Assembly (NCBI GenBank): GCA_964017195.1 | Contig: OZ024889.1 | Coordinates: forward strand, 56,670,074 to 56,734,073 | Direction: 5' to 3' | Source: Siderastrea radians | Lineage: Eukaryota > Cnidaria > Anthozoa > Scleractinia > Rhizangiidae | Length of the DNA stretch: 64,000 nt | Part shown: positions 45,003 to 54,708 of the stretch, one piece after another | Layout: every line of letters begins with the position of its first letter | How positions within the stretch are numbered: the first letter of the stretch is position 1 | The notes under the pieces: model-generated | Database searches by the model: none | Told to the model about the DNA's origin: nothing | Seen by the model: the letters and a program-made list of their open reading frames with translations, nothing else | Made by a program: the position numbers and the translations under genes

Positions 45003-45727
45003 TACCGTATTTTCTCGATTAAACGCCGGACCCTGAATAAACGCCGGGTTCAAATAAGCGCCGGATCTACAGGGCCGAGTTTAAAATAAACGCCCCTGGC
45101 GTTTATTCGGGGTCCCGGCGTTTATTTGAGGTCCCGGCGTTTATTTGAGTTGGGTATATTAAATCAGGATTATAATAATAATTATGTGTCGTGACTGCAT
45201 ACTAGTTCTCTTTCTACCATTTTGTTTGAATTTATACACTAATATTCAAACCAAACTACGTTTTACAAAGTACTTCTTACTAAAACAGATGAAACAAACG
45301 ACGCATCAGGTATCGTATCAATCTCTTTTAAATCATGGCAACTTTTCTGCGGGCTTGTACATCAAGCAAGGATCATCTCGAGGGTTCAAAATTGCTTGCT
45401 CAGCGCGTTCGCTGTCGAGCACTTACCGGTACACTTCCTTCGTGTTCATGCACGGAGAAACGTAACGTTTAGAAGAGTTCAATAACTCTTTCTGTCAGTG
45501 ATGTTTTTTAGATAAATTAACTTACCAGATTCACTCAGATGAAGCAAAGTTGATGACATTGCTTCACATTTTTGAAACGTTTTTGTTGAAATTTGGTTCT
45601 TGGTTAAATAAACTTTCAATACTGAAAAATCCATTTAATAAATAAACGCTGGGCTCCGAATAAACGCCGGGTCTACGAGGCCGAATTTTAAATAAACGCC
45701 CCCGACGTTTAATCGAGAAAATACGGT
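45003..45727. mobile_element. 725-bp non-autonomous DNA transposon
   Basis: CCGTATTTTCTCGATTAAAC (then GCC) at the left is the exact inverse of GTTTAATCGAGAAAATACGG at the right. Both subterminal regions repeat AATAAACGCCGGG words. The interior frame 45184-45465 shows no protein family. Confidence 0.8.
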
Positions 45728-45864
45728 TTAAGACGATGGGTGTGTCTGCGTTGCAATTAATCTCTTTGCGCTTGTCACACATGGCTTATAAAATGCGCCT
45801 CATTTTTCAAATTCAAAAATTTCTCAGATAAAATTGAGGTCTTATTTAAGATTTTGAGAGACGG

Positions 45865-46140
45865 TTTACTTGATAGGAATTGCCTCGCTGAAGCGGCAAG
45901 CTTTGACACCAGTACGAAAAAGTGGGAGACTACAGCAGACATCTGAGACATTCCAGAAGCCAGGCATTCAGCCTTTGGCGTTGCTGCTGACAGGAACGTT
46001 TTTATCGCTGGAGGATATGCATCTGTGGGTACAGAATTAGGCATGTCTCAAACATGTGAGATGTACAACGTGTTGACAAACGAGTGGCAGTTCATTTCAA
46101 ACTTGATTATTCCTCGAGCTTTGGCAAGTATGGTGTGTTG
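45865..46140 (+). pseudogene. Kelch fragment, copy B3
   Basis: A roughly 275-bp duplicate of the B2 region 44530-44790 (RNCLAEAASFDTSTKKWETT, then GGYASVG in another frame). It joins directly to the A3 copy at about 46140, a chimeric junction. Confidence 0.7.
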
Positions 46141-48644
46141 AAGAACAATAGGCATTCTGCGCGATGTTTATTCTGATAGTGTTCATCTATGCTCTGTCGA
46201 AAGGACCGAAGACTTGATTGCTGCAGCAGATTATTTGTTTCTTTCAAACCTCAAAGTCGTCGCTGGGCGCTTTATTGAGCAGAGTCTATCAATGTCTAAT
46301 TACAGCTCAGTTTATGAATTTGCAGGGAGATATCAATGCACAGAGCTGAAGCCAACATCAAGCGTAAAATTCATGAGCTTAAACTTTGCTTCCGTAGCAA
46401 ACGAGGAATTCTTCTTAAATTTGCCAAGTCATGAAGTTGAGCAGTTGATTTCAAGGGACGACCTATATGTTTCTGCTGAAGAGGATGTCTTTAAGTTCAT
46501 ACTAAAATGGATCTATCACGATGAGAAAGAGAGAAAGCAGTACTTTCAAGAACTATTTCGTCACGTGCTATTGAGCTTTGTGTGGCGTGACTATTTGCTT
46601 AACGAAATGTCCATGACGATTTTGTCAAGCAGAATGAGGTTTGCCTGAATAGCGTTATGCGCACTTTAGAACGCATGAATGATACAATGAATTGTTCGAA
46701 GCTCTTCAATCAGCCCCCAAGTCCAGCTTTTTAGTCAGAAGCTTTGGCGGCTTGTGACAGAGCTAAAAGGACTGTTTTTATTTATCTCCCTAATGATGAC
46801 GTATGGTTCAAACTGCCGGAACTGCGGGACACACAAGGTCCCGGACATTCCGGAGGTTCCTGACCGGTAGAAGCAAAATGATGGCCGTTGATTCTCAATG
46901 TAATTGGAATTATTTCTTAAATTGTTTTTCGTGTTATGATCCACTTTTAAACATCTGGACCAAGGTACCAAGTGCTATTGTGCCTATCACAAGTCGATCA
47001 TATGTGCATAAGGACATAATGGTTGTTAAAGAGACAGTTTGCACTCTTATTTGCCCACCCAGGTGGACAAATGAACCCACCACACTTCTGAAATATAACA
47101 TGGATTCAAAATCCTGGCAAACTTTTTCCTCCGTTGACTGTGGACCAAGAGAAGATGTTTGTCTCGTGCCATTGGACAAGTATTTATATGCCATAGGTGG
47201 TCAGTCGACTTGTGAGCGTAGAATATGCCTCCGAGCAGCAACCAGGCATGAAACCATTCTGGATACATGGGATATTCAAGAAGCGAGGCACTCAGCCTTT
47301 GGTGCTGCTGCTGACGAGAAAATGTCTCAAACATGCGAAATGTACTATGTCAGGGGCGTAGCTACCTGTACGCACGTACGCACATGCGTACATGAAAAAA
47401 AGGACGAAACGAAACAAAACAACAGAAATACAAAACAGACGGCAAATAAGCGATGGTTGAAAAAAGCGCAATCGTTGCATTGACTTCCCTTTTTTTTCAA
47501 AAAAAGAAGAAGAAGAAGAAGAAGAAGAAGCATATATGTTTAAGGAGGCTGCTGGCTATGCAAGGGAAAAATGGGCAAAAATCTCTTCTTTTTTTCAAAA
47601 CAGCAGGTTTGAGCCTTTGATGTATTTCACCTTTAGGATTATACCTTGAGTGTCGGAGTTTTCACTTTAATTAACCTCGTGTTTGAAACTTAAGCAGCAA
47701 AACTGTGACAACAAGGCGTAATGGGTCGAGGGAAAAAATATCTCGGGGCCTTTGTTAAAACATGGTTGCACTTTTTTTTTCATCGTATTGCATATTTTGA
47801 GAAAGGACCTATTAATCCAGGGGTAATGACATCCATATAACAAAACTTTTAAAGCCAACCAATCTTAACTTTCCCAAGTGGCAAACAGAATCGTCCATTC
47901 CACGCAGAATAATAAATGAAATTCTGATCTGCGTGCTGTAAAAATTAAGAACGGACACACTAGCATGGACTATCAATTTGGAGGAGAGGTTTGTTACGAT
48001 TCAAGGAGCAACAACTGTCTGATTTTCATAACTTAATTTAATCCATAAAATAACTAAAAATGTACACTACTGTGTTAGAAGGATGCAAATCTTAGACGGA
48101 TTTCCAGCCATTTGAGAAGACCAAAATTTCAAATTTTCCCGGGGGACCAGTGTCTTCTTACCCTCCTAGTATGCTCACGGTTTAACAAAAAATCTACATA
48201 AAGCTTTACGCCTTAGTTGCCATTCCATCCCTTTCATGTATAACCTCACCATACTGTTAAGAAAAGGAAATGTAACCAAGGAATGCGGAACGATGTGAGA
48301 GAACTGAGGCGTTAGGGAAGATTTGGAAAATTGTGCGTATCTCTGGAAAAATCCTGGCCCTGAATGTGTCGACAGACCAGTGGCAGTTCATGGAAAAGTT
48401 GATGATTCCTTGAGCCATGGCAAGTATGGTGTGTGTTGAAGGAAAGCTGTATGTTCTTGGTGGGCGGGTGTCTTCTTTAGGCAGAACAGTCGTTGAATGT
48501 TACGACAAAGAGAAGAGTGAATGGAAGAAACAAACTGTTGTTCCATCTCCGTTAAGTCGCCTTTGCCTAAGGAATGCGTGTTCGCTTAGAATTTGCAAAG
48601 GAATGTTAGCCAATCTTGATTCTGTGCGGATAGAAAGTGTGTAA
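46141..48644 (+). pseudogene. BTB-BACK-Kelch pseudogene, copy A3, 5'-truncated and interrupted
   Basis: It starts inside the BTB domain (YSDSVHLCSVERTEDLIAAA), then BACK (46214-46648), Kelch blades (46803-47345), and the last blade after a 1-kb insertion (48417-48644, KLYVLGGRVSSLGRTVVECY). Several frameshifts and a missing blade segment are visible. The insertion splits the codons for the CEMYNVSTNEWQ word. Confidence 0.8.
47348..48364. mobile_element. About 1.0-kb insertion in kelch copy A3
   Basis: Alignment to copies A1 and A2 shows about 1017 extra bases between TACTATGTC and GAATGTGTCGACA. The ends read CAGGGGCGTAGC and GGCCCTG, a short weak inverted pair. A (GAA)n run lies at 47503-47530. 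No coding sequence is recognised. Confidence 0.6.
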
Positions 48645-48904
48645 AATTTTGTCAGTACATGTCTCTGCTTCACACCCTGTGGAGTGTAATACAAGGGACA
48701 AAATGCACTGGTGCGAACTCATGTAATTAAGGAGGTTGGGACTGATTGTGGCCAGCAATGCATGAGCAGTTTTTTAAATGCAAACTTAAACACTTTTTTT
48801 TCTAGTATTTCAGAAGACCCAAGCACAACAGTAAAGTTTTCGATTGCACAGCATGGCGCAAGTAATTTTTTCTAACATATTTCAGTCTATCTATTAGCAA
48901 ATCA

Positions 48905-49112
48905 GTCATGATAAGTCAATCGGCCAGTCAGTCAGTCAGTAAATCAAACAGTCAGTCAGTCAATCAGCCCCAATCAATCAAACAGCCAGCCAGCCAGCCA
49001 GCCAGTCAGTCAGTCAGTCAGTCAGTCAGTGAGCCAGTCAGACAATCAGTCAGTGAGTCAGTCAGTGAGTCAGTCAGCCAGTCAGTCAGTCAGTCAGTCA
49101 GTCAGTCAGAGA
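48905..49112. repeat. CAGT-rich satellite after kelch copy A3
   Basis: Third copy of the array. It is followed by CTGCTGCAGTCGAAACTCCC, which is shared with units 1 and 2, up to the Polinton border. Confidence 0.9.
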
Positions 49113-49202
49113 GTGTCCGCTTTCGGAGCTCACCTTCGTTAAAGAAGCGTGTCGTTTACATCTAGTTCTGCTGCAGTCGAAACTCCCTGTGTGACCACTT
49201 TT

Positions 49203-49634
49203 AGTAGTTATATATTTGAGGGTACCAGCGCATTTTCAATTTTTTTTGGTAAATTCTTGGTAAAATATACTAAAATTTTTTCAAATTTTTTTGGCAAATT
49301 CTTGGTAAAATATACTAAAATTTTTTGAATAAGAATTTGAAAATTCTTGGTAAATTTCTGATAAACCTTGTTAAAATCATGAATTCAAATTTTTTTGGTA
49401 AAATATACTAAAATTTTTTTAAAATTTAAGTCCAAATTTGACTGGAATTAAATTCCAAATTCCTCCCCGCACATTTTTCCTAGGGTTTTTAAAATTTCCC
49501 ACCCAAATTTATATGACCGTAAGCATAACTTGTCACGCCATTTTCATGAATATATCTTTTGTCGTCGAAGCAGCTGAGTGATATTTTATCCACCACATAG
49601 CTCCCAATTTGATGTTTTTCACTTTTAATTAGTC
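49203..49634. repeat. Left terminal inverted repeat (432 bp) of the Polinton
   Basis: The outer 285 bases are AT-rich, with repeated TTTGGTAAATTCTTGG and TAAAATATACTAAAATTTTT words. The inner part is the 3' end of the polymerase gene. Bases 49505-49634 match 63871-64000 in inverse with 3 differences in 130. The rest of the right repeat lies beyond the window. Confidence 0.85.
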
Positions 49635-52600
49635 TCATCTCGTGACGCATCTGTTTTTTATTGAAAAGTGTATCTTTGTAATTATCATGTCGCAACTGTT
49701 GTTTTATCACATTCTTTTTTATTCCCTTTGCTGTGCGACTACCCTTTTCATTGTCTTTCATGTAAGAATACATTTTTGACCTCAAACCAACAAACTCCAC
49801 GATTGGGATTCCTGCTGCTTCGTCCTTGAATTTTCCAATAACTTTCTTATTTGCATCATCGAAAAACGGGCTATTCTTTGGATAATCACTGTTATCGAAA
49901 AGATGTTTGTCTTTCCAAAAATCTTGATAAACATCATCTGCTTCAATTTCATAGGTCAAACTGTCAGTATCTGTGAACAGCAACCGAGCTTTCTCGCCAT
50001 ACTGACTTTTGATGTAATTGTAATGAAAATCATACATCAATGTTTTTGATAAGTCTAGGATGCACATTCCAACATATGCCGGTCTGTTCAATGTCAAAGT
50101 TGGTTTGATTTTATGAACGGCGACTAAATCCTCATTAAATATTTTGCTGCTTATGAAACTCGGTCTGCTGGTCCACTTCAAAAGTTTTTCTTTATCAGTT
50201 ACAAGTTTAATGTCCTGTCGCTTTCTCAGATTCTCCATCGTCTTTCCAAACACTGAATTGTTCATCAACTTGAAAAAATCCTTTTCAAAAGAGTTCTTTG
50301 CCTCTGCTCTCTTTTTTGTGTTAAAATTGATGTAAGGTTTCAACCACGGACTCTGATTGAATTCGAGAGCTCTATGAATCTTTGTTAGTTTCAACCCCAA
50401 AGACATATAGAGTTGCAAGTTGTGATAATGCAAAACATATTTCTCTTTATTTGACAACGTCGGCATCAACTTTTTAACCAGTCCAACCTTTACTCCAAAT
50501 TTTCCAGCAATTTCTCGACAATAAGGTGACAACATATCTTCAGTTACTTTGATTTTTTCTGATGCCAGCGGATAGTCGTTGTGGAGATCATGCAACTCCT
50601 CTGGATATTCCAAATCAACCTCCAATATCAATCCTTTTTCAGACTCATTATTATACTTGGATAAATCCACCTCTTCTCCAGTCAACCATTCAAACCCACC
50701 TGTTGGAAGATATTGAATCATTGCCCAACCATATAGATTGTTCGCATCCAGATAGACGATGTATTTTGTTGCATCCTTTGGATTGTGATGAACCATATAC
50801 TTGTTGTTTGCCTTTCCATATCGATTGGTGATGTAACTGATTCCACCACGCATACCTTTTTCAATGAATTGAAACATATCAACATCACTTATCAACTCCA
50901 ATTCAGTTTCTGTCATTTTCAACATTGCATCCCAACTCAGACCTGGTGATGTGAAATAATGAGTAGGATCCAATTCATAGTATTGTTGACATGCTTTGCG
51001 GAAATTTTCAAAAACATCAGCTAACAACAAAATATCCGATTTGAGATATAGATCGTGATACTCTCCCATTGATGATAGACCAAATTCGTTCCAAACATTC
51101 TGTGCATGTTGATACTCTTCATCTGTGATATGTTCATTATTCATAATACTGAAAAAATCTTCTTTCCTCGGCAACCTGCTGTCCTCAAACTTTTCAAAAC
51201 TATTCATATAGTCATAAGGATAAACACCTTTCTTTGTCATCAAACTCAATTGTTCACCTTGAAATACTTGTCCAGTGTGTTTGAACGCTTCAGCAGGAAG
51301 ATTATTTGCTAAATTACTCAATGACGAGCTCATGAATTGAAAGCTGTCGATGAATACAAGGTAATGACCCAACATGAAGGCCATGTATTTCTCCATGTTG
51401 CAGGGAATGACATTTATATTCATCTCATGTTTTTTTCCTTCTTCATCAAAATATGCATTCTTTTTCACAATATTACCAATCTCTTGCATTATAAAGTGAC
51501 TGTCATACCCCTTGAGATTGTGAAACACCACAGGTATCTTATTAGTCAATGAGAAATTTAGATTACAACTCTCGTGTGCTGAGCCTCTGTATTTGCCGGT
51601 GACATGACAGTGATCTCTTACTATAATATCATCTGTGTTATAAGGTTCCTTGCAGATGTGACATTCTTTAGCTCTTCGGAAACTTTTCTTATCCTCGTCT
51701 GTCATTACGATAGGTTTTGAGAAGTGGGTTTTTACAACCTCTTGGCAGTATTCAACTTCAGCCAACATGTCCTCCATGAAGTTGTGAATTGCCATTTCTC
51801 CTCTGTGAATTTTGATTGGTTTTGAAAATTTATCATCATAACAGCAAACAACTTTATAACCATATCCACAAGCCGTATGTTTTTGATATTGTTCGGTGTA
51901 GGATTTTTGCGGAGCTTTCTCACCAACTTTTTCGGTGATGGCTTCAAAATCAGCATAAATCACGAAAGGTGCCGGTAACTGTTTACGATAATTTGTGAAT
52001 GCAATTTTTGATCCAGGTTCTGGCATTTTAATGGCTTGTTTCCCATTAATTTCAAGACATATTTCTTTATGTTTTTCAAGATGCTCTTTTGAGCTTAAAC
52101 ATTGAAGACAGTACATACAAAAGTGTTTCCTATCTTTGTGTTTTGTTTGATTGTACATAAATTTATTGAAATCCTTTAATAAACAATAATGTCTCACCTC
52201 TCCTTCGGTTATTAAGAGTAGATTCAAACAAGAGTCAAACTTTTCTTTTGAAAGGTAAAACGGATACGGTTGCCTATTCTCATAACCGAAGACATTAACA
52301 CAAATATTATTCTGTTTCTCTATTTTGTTGTATTGTTTCACAGAAACGGGAAACTCGATTCCCGAGTAATCCAATTTTTCTACATATTTTTTATCACATT
52401 TTTTTATCCTCTGTGGATCTTTATTTTGTGGTAAGAGCTGGCGAATGTGACACCACCGAAAACATTCATCGTCATTATTTTTCATGTTTATAATCCCTTT
52501 AGCTGGGTTCTGCAGCTCTTTGGGTAATGGAATATATGAAGAACCTCTGAGTGGTCTGTACCTTACAACATTGATGAAATGACCATCAACCGATTTAATA

Positions 52601-53292
52601 ATCCATGCTGATCCTTCTGAAATCCATTGTTGAATCATATTTACAATCTGTTGTTGTGTTATCTGCAACAAGTTTGCAATCACTGTCTCGTTTGTTACTG
52701 TTTGTGGCTTTGCATTGAAATAAGCTGTCTTTTCAATCAACTCATCTCCTTTCTGTTTTTCAAACGTAATCTTCAACGTTTCATTGAATTTGAGACCTTT
52801 CATTTCATTTAGAACCTTTGATAGATTGTTCTTAATTACTGAACGAGTGTTCTGAAGTTGAATTAATGGGTCTTGTCTGTTTGTGAGACCAATTTCATAT
52901 GATCTTGCAAACCCTCGCATGGCTTGCTCTTTCTGTGTGAAAGTTGGTTCAGTTTTCTCTTCAATTTGCTTTTCAGTTTTCTGCTCGATCACTTTATGAA
53001 CATTTTTCAACCACTTTCCCCAATTGATAACTTTTTCAGTTGTTTTTTGAATTAGATTTGGCAGCTTTTTGAGTGTTGTTGTGATAACTGTTGGTTTAAG
53101 GATGGGAACTTTGATCTTACCAGATGAGCTAGGGGGTTGTCTTAGTGCCGGTGTCGGTGTCGGTGTTGACTTGTTGAAAATATTTGTTATCTTATCTTTT
53201 GTGGTATCTAACGCTTTTCTCAAGCGTGAATAAACTCTTAACCCAAGGTTTTTCGCAAAGGCTTTCAAATTAGGAAATATTTGTAAATCCAT
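49489..53292 (-). CDS. polB: Protein-primed family B DNA polymerase of Polinton
   Basis: A single 1267-residue frame. An N-terminal region with a Pro-rich segment (residues 43-56) is followed by a C2HC zinc knuckle (C392, C395, H408, C412). The exonuclease has Exo I D448/E450 in YADFEAI, Exo II D597 in HNLKGYDSHF, and Exo III D753 in YLKSDILLL. An endonuclease VII-like zinc insertion lies at 544-576 (CHIC, VRDHCHVTGKYRGSAH). Polymerase motifs are A D849 (YLDANNLYGW), B K1008-G1016 (KLMNNSVFG), and C FTDTDS with D1108 and D1110. All catalytic residues are present, so it replicates the element by protein priming. The last roughly 49 codons lie inside the terminal repeat, so the gene end is duplicated at the other terminus. 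A TATATAAG box lies about 15 bases before the ATG. Confidence 0.95.
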   Translation of the reverse strand: MDLQIFPNLKAFAKNLGLRVYSRLRKALDTTKDKITNIFNKSTPTPTPALRQPPSSSGKIKVPILKPTVITTTLKKLPNLIQKTTEKVINWGKWLKNVHKVIEQKTEKQIEEKTEPTFTQKEQAMRGFARSYEIGLTNRQDPLIQLQNTRSVIKNNLSKVLNEMKGLKFNETLKITFEKQKGDELIEKTAYFNAKPQTVTNETVIANLLQITQQQIVNMIQQWISEGSAWIIKSVDGHFINVVRYRPLRGSSYIPLPKELQNPAKGIINMKNNDDECFRWCHIRQLLPQNKDPQRIKKCDKKYVEKLDYSGIEFPVSVKQYNKIEKQNNICVNVFGYENRQPYPFYLSKEKFDSCLNLLLITEGEVRHYCLLKDFNKFMYNQTKHKDRKHFCMYCLQCLSSKEHLEKHKEICLEINGKQAIKMPEPGSKIAFTNYRKQLPAPFVIYADFEAITEKVGEKAPQKSYTEQYQKHTACGYGYKVVCCYDDKFSKPIKIHRGEMAIHNFMEDMLAEVEYCQEVVKTHFSKPIVMTDEDKKSFRRAKECHICKEPYNTDDIIVRDHCHVTGKYRGSAHESCNLNFSLTNKIPVVFHNLKGYDSHFIMQEIGNIVKKNAYFDEEGKKHEMNINVIPCNMEKYMAFMLGHYLVFIDSFQFMSSSLSNLANNLPAEAFKHTGQVFQGEQLSLMTKKGVYPYDYMNSFEKFEDSRLPRKEDFFSIMNNEHITDEEYQHAQNVWNEFGLSSMGEYHDLYLKSDILLLADVFENFRKACQQYYELDPTHYFTSPGLSWDAMLKMTETELELISDVDMFQFIEKGMRGGISYITNRYGKANNKYMVHHNPKDATKYIVYLDANNLYGWAMIQYLPTGGFEWLTGEEVDLSKYNNESEKGLILEVDLEYPEELHDLHNDYPLASEKIKVTEDMLSPYCREIAGKFGVKVGLVKKLMPTLSNKEKYVLHYHNLQLYMSLGLKLTKIHRALEFNQSPWLKPYINFNTKKRAEAKNSFEKDFFKLMNNSVFGKTMENLRKRQDIKLVTDKEKLLKWTSRPSFISSKIFNEDLVAVHKIKPTLTLNRPAYVGMCILDLSKTLMYDFHYNYIKSQYGEKARLLFTDTDSLTYEIEADDVYQDFWKDKHLFDNSDYPKNSPFFDDANKKVIGKFKDEAAGIPIVEFVGLRSKMYSYMKDNEKGSRTAKGIKKNVIKQQLRHDNYKDTLFNKKQMRHEMRLIKSEKHQIGSYVVDKISLSCFDDKRYIHENGVTSYAYGHINLGGKF

Positions 53293-53300
53293 TCTTCTTC

Positions 53301-53325
53301 TTTTCTTATATACAAGATTTTTTTA
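53301..53325 (-). promoter_or_regulatory. TATA-type promoter of polB
   Basis: On the minus strand AAATCTTGTATATAAGAAAA lies immediately before the start codon. The same string with one change precedes the SAP gene. Confidence 0.5.
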
Positions 53326-53330
53326 AATTT

Positions 53331-53363
53331 TTTTTTCATTTCACGTTTCACGAAATGAAAAAA
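53331..53363 (-). terminator. 12-bp-arm hairpin between SAP gene and polB
   Basis: TTTTTTCATTTC (53331-53342) and its exact inverse (53352-53363) enclose ACGTTTCAC. It begins two bases after the SAP stop codon. It resembles a transcription-end hairpin; termination is inferred. Confidence 0.4.
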
Positions 53364-53365
53364 GT

Positions 53366-53677
53366 TCAAGCAAAAGACAATCTCACCTTATTTCCATCCT
53401 TATCCAGAAACTCATTTCCACAATTTACGAAATAATGAACCGAACCATACCTTTTATCCAACACTTTTGAACACTGATAGATGCTTTTACATTTTGTGAC
53501 GACCTGTGTATCAACATTGGTAATAAACACCTCCCTTGCGTTACTTGGTCTTTTATACACTTCTTCATCAAGATTTAACTCTTTTGCCAGCTCTGCTTTT
53601 GAGAGTTTGTTTGAAAATCTGATATTTTTTCCTACAGCCATTTTTCGAATTTCTGCAAGAGTTAAAATTTTTGTCAT
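53366..53677 (-). CDS. Small SAP-like DNA-binding protein of Polinton
   Basis: 103 residues from the ATG at 53677. This start is chosen over the longer frame because a TATATAAG-type box lies just upstream. Residues 5-34 (LTLAEIRKMAVGKNIRFSNK, then LSKAELAKEL) look like a SAP helix-extended loop-helix motif, which binds AT-rich DNA. The second half (TKCKSIYQCSKVLDKRYGSV) is of unknown fold, with a faint resemblance to NUMOD-type helix-turn-helix segments. It lies between integrase and polymerase on the same strand, 73 bases before polB. A role in replication, packaging or integrase targeting is possible but unproven. Confidence 0.65.
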   Translation of the reverse strand: MTKILTLAEIRKMAVGKNIRFSNKLSKAELAKELNLDEEVYKRPSNAREVFITNVDTQVVTKCKSIYQCSKVLDKRYGSVHYFVNCGNEFLDKDGNKVRLSFA

Positions 53678-53683
53678 TTTTCC

Positions 53684-53720
53684 TTTTCTTATATGCAAGA
53701 TTTTTTTAAATTTTTTTAAA
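53684..53720 (-). promoter_or_regulatory. TATA-type promoter of the SAP gene
   Basis: The minus strand reads AAAAATCTTGCATATAAGAA, the near twin of the polB box, about 10 bases before the ATG at 53677. Confidence 0.5.
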
Positions 53721-53727
53721 TTTATTT

Positions 53728-54708
53728 TCACATCAGATCGTTTATATCTACCCAGGAATTGAATTTTTCTGGGTAACCGCTCCACTTCACCAAAGCTTTA
53801 CCTTTTCGAGCGTCTCGTCGAATTACTTTCTCAATACGGTAAACGTCTTGAACAGCCTTCTGCATCTCCTGTTCATAAAAAGAACCTGATATCTCCTCAC
53901 CACTGAGATCTTTGAGTCTGTAAGTGATCGGATTGGTGTATTGTATCTTGTCGACTGTAAAAACTTCTTCTGTCCAATTGGCTGTGTATCCTTTGTCAAA
54001 GACAGGACGTTTGTACTTAGATATTCTGACCTTATCACCGACTCTGTATTTTGACTTTGTTGAGATTGGCTTCATATCACCGTATAGATTAAAGTAAACA
54101 ACTCCTTCATTCTTCTTTTTACTGGCTTCTATGGGCGTCATTTTGATAGAGCTATGTCTGGTGTTGTTATACTGTTTCACTAATTTTGGTAGCATGTCAA
54201 GATACTGTGTATTCCCCTGAACAGTAAACTGTTTCCACATTTTGGTTTTGATTGTACGGTTCCATCTTTCGCAAACTGACGACTTTTCCTCATTCTCAGT
54301 TGAGTACAAGGTTATTTTATTCTTATCAAGTAGTTCCTTAACATGTTTGTTGTAATACTCTTTCCCTTTATCAGTCCAAAGATATTGTGGTTTACGCCCC
54401 TCTTTGAATATTGTTTTGAATGCATTCATAACGGTTTCACCCTTTTTATCTTTTAATGGGACGATCCAACCGTATTTACTAAACACATCGAGTACCATGA
54501 GAAGATATCTATAACCCTTATTCCATCGACTGAATTTTTGCATCTCAACGATATCTGAACACCATGTCTCGTCAATATGGTTTACAATTACCCGCCGCCG
54601 GGTGAAGTTACGCTTTATCGGTTTATGAAGCTCATCTGCTATTTTTTCTTGCCAGTTTTCTTCACTCGACGGCCTTTTCAGTTTAAACCAAGACCAAGTT
54701 TTTGCTTT
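53728..54708 (-). CDS. Polinton integrase (rve) with C-terminal chromodomain
   Basis: The frame is open from 54708. Catalytic acids are seen in WCSDIVEM, LWTDKGKEYYN and VCERWNRTIK (a DDE triad with 33 residues between the last two). A C-terminal chromodomain follows: VYRIEKVI, ALVKWSGYPEKFNSWVDI. Such integrases insert Polintons with 6-bp target duplications, and chromodomains bind methylated histones. The first in-frame ATG (54543) lies after the first catalytic Asp, and a stop precedes 54708, so a normal AUG start would give a dead enzyme. The frame overlaps the phospholipase gene by 31 bases in the -1 frame, with a TTTAAAC heptamer in the overlap. Expression by ribosomal frameshifting is the best explanation; splicing is the alternative. 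Confidence 0.9.
   Translation of the reverse strand, partial: KAKTWSWFKLKRPSSEENWQEKIADELHKPIKRNFTRRRVIVNHIDETWCSDIVEMQKFSRWNKGYRYLLMVLDVFSKYGWIVPLKDKKGETVMNAFKTIFKEGRKPQYLWTDKGKEYYNKHVKELLDKNKITLYSTENEEKSSVCERWNRTIKTKMWKQFTVQGNTQYLDMLPKLVKQYNNTRHSSIKMTPIEASKKKNEGVVYFNLYGDMKPISTKSKYRVGDKVRISKYKRPVFDKGYTANWTEEVFTVDKIQYTNPITYRLKDLSGEEISGSFYEQEMQKAVQDVYRIEKVIRRDARKGKALVKWSGYPEKFNSWVDINDLM

Noticed and set aside
45184..45465. 93-codon frame in the 725-bp transposon
   Set aside because: No family, no splice or promoter support, and it lies wholly inside a non-autonomous element.
54543..54543. ATG at 54543 as the true integrase start
   Set aside because: It would remove the first catalytic Asp and the conserved upstream helix, so the functional frame must start earlier.
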